From an uncultured Porphyromonas sp. (GTDB lineage: Bacteria > Bacteroidota > Bacteroidia > Bacteroidales > Porphyromonadaceae): DNA of 12,012 nucleotides. This document shows, one piece after another, positions 7,118 through 12,012 of this stretch. Each line of letters begins with the position of its first letter. Position 1 is the stretch's first letter. A program made the position numbers and the translations under genes. A model generated the notes under the pieces. The model saw only the letters and a list, made by a program, of their open reading frames with translations, made no database searches and had not been told where the DNA came from. Where the stretch lies: positions 1 to 12,012 of the forward strand of contig NZ_CAMYEZ010000062.1 of assembly GCF_947254915.1 (NCBI RefSeq), written 5' to 3'.

Positions 7118-7148
7118 CAAAGGTACGAACTTTATTTGAACTGGTCAA
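7118..7148 (-). promoter_or_regulatory. Promoter of rpsU
   Basis: On the minus strand TTGACC and TACCTTTG are separated by 17 bases. TACCTTTG is an exact TAnnTTTG -7 box and TTGACC a good -33 element, with normal Bacteroidetes spacing. The transcript would begin about 80 bases before the rpsU start. This is the best promoter in the window. Confidence 0.7.
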
Positions 7149-7201
7149 CACTTCCGATGTCTAGAGTATGTCAGAACGTCCCAAGCACAGTAATTCTGCA
7201 C

Positions 7202-7374
7202 GGAGGAAATCTTGAATCCCTCACTGAAAAAGAGATATTCTCCACGGAGACGAGAGATAAAACTTCGGAAGAATGAAATGAAACTTCGGAAGAAAGAAAT
7301 CAAAGTTCCGAAGAATTATTTCTTTCCTCGCTGGAGAATCAGCAACAGCTCCGTGGATTTTTCTGATTTCCTCC
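7202..7374. repeat. Nested palindromic intergenic element between rpsU and pyrB
   Basis: The outer ends GGAGGAAATC (7202-7211) and GATTTCCTCC (7365-7374) are perfect 10-bp inverted repeats. Inside, in register, GAAAAA/TTTTTC (7226-7231, 7358-7363), TCCACGGAG/CTCCGTGGA (7241-7249, 7349-7357), GAAAGAAAT/ATTTCTTTC (7292-7300, 7318-7326) and CTTCGGAA/TTCCGAAG (7284-7291, 7306-7313; exclusive of the previous pair only in part) are also complementary. The element has no convincing gene; short frames through it lack codon structure. The nested order suggests a mobile-type miniature element or a folded RNA. It fills the space between the divergent rpsU and pyrB promoters. Confidence 0.65.
7260..7322. 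repeat. Three tandem 21-bp units
   Basis: Units at 7260-7280, 7281-7301 and 7302-7322. Units 1 and 2 are identical at 19 of 21 positions (AAACTTCGGAAGAA then GAAAT); unit 3 matches unit 2 at 15 of 21 and has TTCCGAAG in place of TTCGGAAG. A 21-bp spacing puts the units on the same face of the helix, as in operator arrays, but an origin by slippage within the palindromic element is equally possible. Confidence 0.7.
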
Positions 7375-7427
7375 ATAGGTACACTGAGCAGGTGCGATAG
7401 GCGTGTATCTTAGTCTAGCCTTTTTTG

Positions 7428-7435
7428 TACCTTTA
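7428..7435 (+). promoter_or_regulatory. Candidate -7 box of the pyrB operon
   Basis: TACCTTTA differs from TAnnTTTG only in the last base and follows a T run (TTTTTTG). No clear -33 TTG lies 17-20 bases upstream. If used, the transcript starts near 7440, giving a leader of only about 20-25 bases before pyrB. Confidence 0.4.
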
Positions 7436-7443
7436 CGGATGAA

Positions 7444-7467
7444 ATGAAAATAGACTGTGCCGTATGA
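7444..7467 (+). promoter_or_regulatory. Possible leader mini-ORF overlapping the pyrB start
   Basis: ATG at 7444 opens a seven-codon frame, MKIDCAV, whose TGA (7465-7467) overlaps the pyrB ATG at 7464 as ATGA. A still shorter frame, ATG AAA TGA from 7439, overlaps this one in the same way. Whether either is translated is unknown; in so short a leader this can arise by chance. Confidence 0.25.
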
Positions 7468-8381
7468 TGAAGCATATCGTATCTATCGAGCAGTGCGCTG
7501 AGCAGGATATACTGCGTATCTTGGATCGGGCTGCACTCTTTGAGGCTAATCCTAATCGCCATCTAATGGATGGGATGGTGGGTGCCACCCTGTTTTTCGA
7601 ACCTTCGACGCGTACCCGACTGAGCTTTGAGACGGCGGTCAATAGGTTGGGCGGACGAGTCATCGGCTTTTCCGATCCTAAGTCTAGTAGCTCGACAAAG
7701 GGAGAGTCGCTGAAAGACACCCTCCTGATCGTCTCTAACTACGCCGACGTGATTATTATGCGGCACTACCTAGAGGGCGCCGCTCTCTATGCTACGGAGG
7801 TATCGCCCGTGCCGATTGTCAACGCTGGCGATGGTGCCAATCAGCACCCTTCGCAGACGCTCCTCGACCTTTACACGATTCGCTCTACGCAGGGCACTCT
7901 CAAGGATCTACACATCGTGATGGTGGGTGACTTGCGCTTCGGACGTACGATCCACTCGCTCATAGAGGGGATGCGCTTCTTCTCGCCTCGCTTTACCTTC
8001 GTCGCACCGCCTGAGCTGAGGCTTCCCGAGGAGTACAGGCAGTATTGCGATGAGCATGATCTGCGCTATGAGGAGACCTCGCTCTTTACCTCTGAGGTGA
8101 TTGCCGATGCTGACATACTCTATATGACTAGGGTGCAGCGGGAGCGCTTTACCGATATGGAGGAGTATGAGCGTGTCAAGGATGTCTACATACTTAATAA
8201 GGAGATGCTACAAGGGACTAAGGACAATCTCCGCATCCTCCACCCACTACCTCGGGTCAATGAGATTGATATCGATGTGGATAGCAGTCCCAAGGCGGAG
8301 TACTTTCGCCAAGCTCAGAACGGGCTCTACATACGCCAGTCGATACTCTGCGAGGTGCTCGGTATAGAAGTTGATAAGTAA
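7464..8381 (+). CDS. pyrB: Aspartate carbamoyltransferase catalytic chain
   Basis: Condenses carbamoyl phosphate and aspartate to carbamoyl aspartate, the committed step of pyrimidine synthesis, in the cytoplasm. The 305 residues have the normal length for the family. The carbamoyl-phosphate motif FFEPSTRTRLSF is at 44-55 (Ser48-Thr49-Arg50-Thr51-Arg52), the flexible 80s loop SSSTKGESLKD at 75-85 with Lys79 that reaches the neighbouring subunit, HPSQ at 128-131, and HPLPRVNEI at 260-268. Two ATG codons open the frame (7464 and 7467); either may be the start. pyrI follows after 13 bases, so the ATCase is of the E. coli-like class with separate regulatory chains. Upstream lie a weak promoter box, a mini-ORF and the palindromic element. 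Confidence 0.98.
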   Translation: MMKHIVSIEQCAEQDILRILDRAALFEANPNRHLMDGMVGATLFFEPSTRTRLSFETAVNRLGGRVIGFSDPKSSSSTKGESLKDTLLIVSNYADVIIMRHYLEGAALYATEVSPVPIVNAGDGANQHPSQTLLDLYTIRSTQGTLKDLHIVMVGDLRFGRTIHSLIEGMRFFSPRFTFVAPPELRLPEEYRQYCDEHDLRYEETSLFTSEVIADADILYMTRVQRERFTDMEEYERVKDVYILNKEMLQGTKDNLRILHPLPRVNEIDIDVDSSPKAEYFRQAQNGLYIRQSILCEVLGIEVDK

Positions 8382-8394
8382 CACACTACACACT

Positions 8395-8880
8395 ATGAAT
8401 GCTAAGTCTCAGAAAGCTCTAATCAAGCAGCAAGAGGGGATGATGGTCACAGCCATCTGCAATGGCACCGTGATAGATCACATTCCCCCCAGAAAGCTCT
8501 TTAAGATAGCCCATCTCCTACAGCTCGAAGATATGGAGGAGCCTATCACGATAGGCAACAACTTAGATAGTCGCTACCTAGGCAAGAAGGGTATCATCAA
8601 GATCTCTGGACGGATGCTCTCCGATGAGGAGGCAAGCCGTATAGCGCTCCTTGCCCCTGATGTGCATGTCAATATAATTAAGGATTATGAAGTGGTGGAA
8701 AAGCGGACGCTACACCTCCCGGAGGAGATCATTGGCTTCGTTAAGTGCCCCAATGCTAAGTGCATTACGAACAATGAGCCAGTGTGTACTCACTTTCACC
8801 TAATTGATGCCGAGCACGAGGTGCTGCGCTGCCACTACTGTGGACGCAAGGTCTCGGAGGAGCGCATCGAGCTACAATAA
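8395..8880 (+). CDS. pyrI: Aspartate carbamoyltransferase regulatory chain
   Basis: Binds nucleotide effectors and links catalytic trimers in the ATCase holoenzyme. The 161 residues show the N-terminal allosteric domain (VIDHIPPRKLFKIAHLL at 26-42, then ITIGNNLDSRYLGKKGIIKI at 51-70) and the C-terminal zinc domain with all four ligands, Cys118 and Cys123 in CPNAKC and Cys146 and Cys149 in CHYC. NIIKDYEVVEKRTLHLPE at 93-110 matches the interdomain stretch of E. coli PyrI. The start at ATG 8395 was chosen over an in-frame TTG at 8371 that lies inside pyrB, because the ATG gives the family's usual N-terminus. Expression is tied to pyrB by the 13-base gap. Both chains are intact, so the enzyme should be allosteric. 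Confidence 0.97.
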   Translation: MNAKSQKALIKQQEGMMVTAICNGTVIDHIPPRKLFKIAHLLQLEDMEEPITIGNNLDSRYLGKKGIIKISGRMLSDEEASRIALLAPDVHVNIIKDYEVVEKRTLHLPEEIIGFVKCPNAKCITNNEPVCTHFHLIDAEHEVLRCHYCGRKVSEERIELQ

Positions 8881-8905
8881 TCTAATCCAAATAACTTTGA
8901 ATACT

Positions 8906-9526
8906 ATGACAGATCAAACTACAGCCCCTAAGTCACGTCGTGGTCTCACCTTAACGATCATCGTCGTGGCTGTCGTACTGCTCCTTGTCTTTTGGGGCGT
9001 GGGTCAGTACAACTCGCTCGTGGTGCTAGACGAGCAGGTGAATACCTCGTGGAGCCAAGTGGAGAACCAATACCAGCGCCGTGCCGACCTAATCCCTAAC
9101 CTTGTGGAGACGGTCAAGGGCTACGCCTCTCACGAGCGTGAGACCCTTGAGGGGGTGATCAATGCGCGTGCTAAGGCTTCGCAACCAATCGTACAGGCTG
9201 GTGATGGAATGACTCAAGAGCAACTGAATCAGTTCCAGCAAGCTCAGGGAGACCTAACCAGTGCACTCAATAGACTGATGGTTGTGGTGGAGCGTTATCC
9301 TGAACTCAAGGCAGACGAAAACTTCCGTCAGCTACAAGCTCAGCTAGAGGGTACGGAAAACCGTATCACGACGGCTCGTATGGACTTCAACAATGAGGCG
9401 CAGCAGTACAATACGAAGGTACGTCGCTTTCCGACGAACATCTTCGCGGGACTCTTTGGCTTTCGTCAGCGTCCTTACTTCCAGGCAGAGGCTGGCGCAG
9501 AGCAAGCTCCTCAAGTGAAGTTTTAG
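8906..9526 (+). CDS. lemA: LemA family protein
   Basis: A membrane-anchored helical protein of unknown biochemical role. The 206 residues carry a short basic N-terminus, one membrane segment at about 13-31, and then the LemA signature: YNSLVVLDEQVNTSWSQVEN at 35-54, QYQRRADLIPNLVETVKGYA at 55-74, and a long helical bundle that ends with YNTKVRRFPTNIFAGLFGF at 168-186. Most of the protein should face the periplasm, with the N-terminus inside. The start is ATG 8906, 25 bases after pyrI; longer frames from 8804 run through pyrI and are not real. LemA proteins are very often encoded beside TPM-domain proteins, as here, and the pair is thought to act in the envelope. The gene is separated from the TPM gene by an extreme inverted repeat. 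Confidence 0.95.
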   Translation: MTDQTTAPKSRRGLTLTIIVVAVVLLLVFWGVGQYNSLVVLDEQVNTSWSQVENQYQRRADLIPNLVETVKGYASHERETLEGVINARAKASQPIVQAGDGMTQEQLNQFQQAQGDLTSALNRLMVVVERYPELKADENFRQLQAQLEGTENRITTARMDFNNEAQQYNTKVRRFPTNIFAGLFGFRQRPYFQAEAGAEQAPQVKF

Positions 9527-9537
9527 TTGTTAGAGAT

Positions 9538-9630
9538 TTAGGGATTAGAAGTTAGAGGTTAGAAATTAGAGATGAGATCTTTCTAGCCCCTAGTTCTTCT
9601 AATCTCTAACCTCTAACTTCTAATCTCTAA
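9538..9630 (+). repeat. Large inverted repeat of TTAGnnn heptamers between lemA and the TPM gene
   Basis: The arms are 9538-9570 and 9598-9630, 33 bases each. All positions pair except A9564 with C9604; G9542 with T9626 is a G-U wobble in RNA. A core of 20 bases (9544-9563 with 9605-9624) is a perfect match. The left arm is five in-phase heptamers starting TTAG at 9538, 9545, 9552, 9559 and 9566. The loop of 27 bases holds AGATCT and CTAGCCCCTAG. The stem starts 12 bases after the lemA stop and ends 8 bases before the TPM ATG, so in RNA it would cover the whole gap and sit against the TPM start. A poly-T tail is absent, so an ordinary terminator is unlikely. Confidence 0.9.
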
Positions 9631-9638
9631 GTCCTCTT

Positions 9639-10931
9639 ATGAAGCGCACGTTACTCTTCCTCGGACTATTGCTATCCTTCTGGGCATTACCTGCTCAGAA
9701 GGCTTTGTCGTGGGAGGATATCCCCAATGTACAGCTACAGGACAGCACGCAGTTTGTCTCGGACGTAGCGCACATCATCGAGCCTGAAGCTCTACAACGT
9801 ATCAACGAGACGCTCCAAAGTCTGCGCCAGACGCATGGCGTGGAGGGTGTCGTCATCACCCTCCCGACTATAGGCGATGGAGGCTCTATCGAGGAGCTCG
9901 CACTAGGGATACTGCGTGGCTGGGGCGTTGGCTCTAAGGTTGACAATAGTGGCTTCGTCATGCTCATCTCGCTAGATAGTCGTCAGATACGCATAGAGAC
10001 GGGCTACGGACTAGAGGGCGTGCTACCTGATGCGCTCTGTAGTCAGATCATCGCTCATCGTATGGCACCACACTTCAAGCGTGGTGACTATAGTACAGGT
10101 ATTCTCTCGGGCGTGCAGGCGATACAAGAGACCATCTCGGCCAACTACGAAGGGGCTACTCGCACCGATGGTACCGAGGAAGGTCAAGTGGCGGAGGGTG
10201 TGTTCAATGGATTGGTGGTCCTCTTGGTGCTGATCCTCTGTGTCGTCATGCTGGCCTCTTACCGAGACAAGCAGACCGCTCCAGAGCAAAGGGTCAAGCG
10301 ACTCAATAGGCAGATTGTAAGCTTCGTATTTATCGCCTTAATCGCAATGATCGGTGGAAGCTTCCTCTTTATAGCGAGCGCCATCGTCGTACTCTTTGCT
10401 CTCTACGCTATCCTGCGCTATCGCCTCTCTCAGGAGGCGCTCCGCTGTGCAATATGCCATCAAAACAAGTTGCAACGACTCTCCAGCACGGATAAATTAT
10501 CGCTCCTTACGCCCGCACAACAATTGGAAGAGCGACTTGGTAGCGTGCACTATTTGGTCAAGCAATGCGACAACTGTGGTGCTGTAGAGCGTTATGGCGA
10601 AGTAGTCGGAGGCTCACCCTACAAGCGTTGTCCGCACTGCGGAACCTACGCTATGCAGCGAGTCGGTACGCAGCGTCTGCGCTCTACCGATCGGCGTATC
10701 GCCTATATCAACCGTGAGGAGTATCACTGCCTTTACTGTGATCAAGATCACCACAAGGATGACACAGTCTACCGTGACGATGGCTCGGGCTTTGTCACGG
10801 GAGCTATCATAGGTTCTATCCTCGGAGGATCATTCGGACGAGGTGGCGGCGGTTTCAGCGGTGGCGGTTTCGGAGGCGGAGGCTTCGGCGGAGGTTCAGG
10901 CGGTGGCGGTGGAGCCACTGGTGGCTGGTAA
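9639..10931 (+). CDS. TPM-domain membrane protein with zinc-ribbon-like cysteine pairs and glycine-rich tail
   Basis: The 430 residues have a signal peptide (MKRTLLFLGLLLSFWALPAQ), a periplasmic TPM domain at about 35-165 (FVSDVAHIIEPEALQRINET, EGVVITLPTIG, then DNSGFVMLISLDSRQIRIE and TGYGLEGVLPD), a linker, membrane segments at about 190-207 and 227-258, and a cytoplasmic part with four CxxC pairs at 270/273, 310/313, 331/334 and 364/367. The C-terminus (from about 383) is a glycine-rich run with repeated GGGF units ending GGW. TPM proteins are often called YgcG-like and the domain has been linked to phosphatase or photosystem-repair roles in other taxa, but the function here is unknown. 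The two CxxC sets, two pairs each, suggest two zinc sites. lemA precedes it, separated by the heptamer inverted repeat, and the exchanger gene follows after 30 bases. Confidence 0.93.
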   Translation: MKRTLLFLGLLLSFWALPAQKALSWEDIPNVQLQDSTQFVSDVAHIIEPEALQRINETLQSLRQTHGVEGVVITLPTIGDGGSIEELALGILRGWGVGSKVDNSGFVMLISLDSRQIRIETGYGLEGVLPDALCSQIIAHRMAPHFKRGDYSTGILSGVQAIQETISANYEGATRTDGTEEGQVAEGVFNGLVVLLVLILCVVMLASYRDKQTAPEQRVKRLNRQIVSFVFIALIAMIGGSFLFIASAIVVLFALYAILRYRLSQEALRCAICHQNKLQRLSSTDKLSLLTPAQQLEERLGSVHYLVKQCDNCGAVERYGEVVGGSPYKRCPHCGTYAMQRVGTQRLRSTDRRIAYINREEYHCLYCDQDHHKDDTVYRDDGSGFVTGAIIGSILGGSFGRGGGGFSGGGFGGGGFGGGSGGGGGATGGW

Positions 10932-10961
10932 ACGTGTGCTATACCTTATATTTTAAGTATT

Positions 10962-11951
10962 ATGTCAATATTACTCTACTTCTTACTACTCATCCTAGGC
11001 TTGGTTATGATTACTGCTGGGGCTAATTACCTAACCAGTGGCTCTGTGACGATTGCCGAGCGCCTTGGCGTGTCGCAACTGGTGATCGGTCTCACGATTG
11101 TTGGCTTTGGCACATCAGCCCCTGAACTAGTCGTGAGCATCACCTCGGCTTTTGCCAATAAGCCTGACATCGCCATCGCCAATGTGGTGGGAAGCAACAT
11201 CGCTAATATACTTCTTATCCTAGGCGTTAGTGCTGTGATCTACCCGCTCCGTGTGACGCACGATGCGATGCGACGGGATATACCGATGGCCATGCTGGTC
11301 ACGGCCATCTGTCTCGTCATGGCGAGTGATCATCTTCTTACGGGGGGCTTCTCGGGCAACATCATTGATCGTGGAGATGGCATCATCCTGCTCGGCTTCC
11401 TCATCTTCTACCTTTATCTAGCCTTCATGTCAGCTCCTAAGGAAAAGACGCTAGAAGCTGACCAACCACCCTTAGAGACCAAAAGCGCTAAGCCCGCAAT
11501 GCTTCTATCGATTGTTAAGGTCATCGGTGGACTCGCTCTTCTAATCTTCGGTGGACGCTTATTCGTTGACAATGCCTCCAGTATAGCACGCTCGTGGGGT
11601 GTGAGCGAAGCAATCATCGGACTCACCATCGTAGCCATCGGGACCTCGCTACCAGAGTTGGCGACATCAGTCGTGGCAGCTGCCAAGCGTCAGCCAGACC
11701 TTGCCATCGGCAATGTCGTGGGGAGTTGTATCTTCAACATTCTCTTCATCCTCGGCGCCTCAGCTACGATTACGCCTCTAGTTCCAGCGGGTATACAGCT
11801 TATGGACTATATGATAATGGTGGTGGCTGTCTTCCTCCTCTTCATCTTTAGCAACGTCATGGGGCGAGCTATGATCAGTCGCAAGGAGGGCGTGGCGCTA
11901 CTCATCGTCTACGTCGCCTACATGACCTACCTTATAATACAGGCTCTATAG
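10962..11951 (+). CDS. Calcium/sodium antiporter family (CaCA) membrane transporter
   Basis: A polytopic inner-membrane protein of the cation/Ca2+ exchanger superfamily, similar in length (329 residues) to E. coli YrbG. It has two inverted halves. The alpha-1 motif is GFGTSAPELVVSI at 48-60, followed by NVVGSNIANILLILG at 74-88; the alpha-2 motif is AIGTSLPELATSVVA at 225-239, followed by NVVGSCIFNILFILG at 251-265. Glu55 and Glu232 are the likely ion-binding acids. A hydrophilic loop at about 158-178 (with KEKTLEADQPPLETK) joins the halves. It probably exports calcium in exchange for sodium or a related cation; the exact ions cannot be told from sequence. The start lies 30 bases after the TPM gene and a terminator-like hairpin follows about 35 bases after the stop, so it is the last gene of this unit. 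Confidence 0.95.
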   Translation: MSILLYFLLLILGLVMITAGANYLTSGSVTIAERLGVSQLVIGLTIVGFGTSAPELVVSITSAFANKPDIAIANVVGSNIANILLILGVSAVIYPLRVTHDAMRRDIPMAMLVTAICLVMASDHLLTGGFSGNIIDRGDGIILLGFLIFYLYLAFMSAPKEKTLEADQPPLETKSAKPAMLLSIVKVIGGLALLIFGGRLFVDNASSIARSWGVSEAIIGLTIVAIGTSLPELATSVVAAAKRQPDLAIGNVVGSCIFNILFILGASATITPLVPAGIQLMDYMIMVVAVFLLFIFSNVMGRAMISRKEGVALLIVYVAYMTYLIIQAL

Positions 11952-11984
11952 CGCGCTACTACTCAAACAAAACGACACAACGAG

Positions 11985-12012
11985 GGGACTCAATCAGATG
12001 TGGTTGAGTCTC
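11985..12012 (+). terminator. Probable terminator after the exchanger gene, cut by the window edge
   Basis: GGGACTCAA at 11985-11993 pairs with TTGAGTCTC at 12004-12012, a 9-bp stem with one G-U pair and a 10-base loop. Any T tract would lie just outside the window, so termination cannot be confirmed. Confidence 0.5.

Noticed and set aside
7052..7400. Short plus-strand frames in the rpsU-pyrB gap
   Set aside because: They run through the rpsU promoter and the tandem repeat, overlap each other, and their Lys/Arg-rich translation reflects the GAA-rich repeats.
8371..8394. An in-frame TTG start for pyrI inside the end of pyrB
   Set aside because: The ATG at 8395 gives a normal PyrI N-terminus and a clean 13-base gap; the extra eight residues have no family support.
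8892..8899. TAACTTTG, an exact TAnnTTTG match just upstream of lemA
   Set aside because: It lies 6 bases before the lemA ATG, which would give an almost leaderless message, and no -33 element is found at the right distance. lemA is more likely read through from pyrBI.
8804..8905. Longer N-terminus for LemA beginning inside pyrI
   Set aside because: The extra 34 residues overlap pyrI in another frame, are rich in Arg, Ser and Cys, and lie before the typical LemA N-terminal membrane anchor.
9538..9630. The TTAGnnn inverted repeat as a CRISPR array or telomere-like repeat
   Set aside because: Units are seven bases with no spacers, arranged as two opposed arms; this is a palindrome, not an array of repeat and spacer.

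Overview
The window looks like chromosomal DNA from a Porphyromonas-type bacterium (Bacteroidales). The reasons are: a TonB-dependent receptor with a carboxypeptidase-regulatory-like N-terminal domain paired with a lipoprotein, bS21 and pyrB-pyrI of Bacteroidales type, no Shine-Dalgarno-like sequences before the starts, several Bacteroidetes-type promoter boxes (TAnnTTTG), and an ACT-containing SerB like the one known from P. gingivalis. The moderate, slightly GC-leaning base composition would suit the P. asaccharolytica/P. uenonis group, but the species is a guess. I see no phage, insertion sequence, CRISPR, rRNA or tRNA.

Layout. From 1 to 7030 all genes are on the minus strand, in three transcription units. 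serB (phosphoserine phosphatase), a small Dabb-domain protein and a bifunctional methionine sulfoxide reductase (msrAB, cut by the window edge) form one unit. A TonB-dependent receptor followed 20 bases later by a surface lipoprotein forms a second. rpsU (bS21) stands alone, followed by a run of hairpins. From 7464 to the right end all genes are on the plus strand: pyrB and pyrI (aspartate transcarbamoylase, catalytic and regulatory chains), lemA, a TPM-domain membrane protein with zinc-ribbon-like cysteines and a glycine-rich tail, and a sodium/calcium exchanger-family transporter. A terminator-like hairpin closes the window.

How the parts fit. pyrB and pyrI act together in pyrimidine synthesis. 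lemA and the TPM protein are a commonly paired envelope module. The receptor and lipoprotein probably form an outer-membrane uptake pair for an unknown substrate. SerB makes serine, and its P. gingivalis relative is also a secreted host-cell effector.

The most unusual content is non-coding. A near-perfect 33-bp inverted repeat built from TTAGnnn heptamers fills the lemA-TPM gap and ends 8 bases before the TPM start codon. A nested palindromic element of about 170 bp with three 21-bp tandem units lies between the rpsU and pyrB promoters, and a likely relative lies upstream of serB. Just upstream of pyrB, two tiny reading frames are linked to each other and to pyrB by ATGA overlaps. No clearly new multi-gene system is visible; the best leads are these repeat elements and the receptor-lipoprotein pair.
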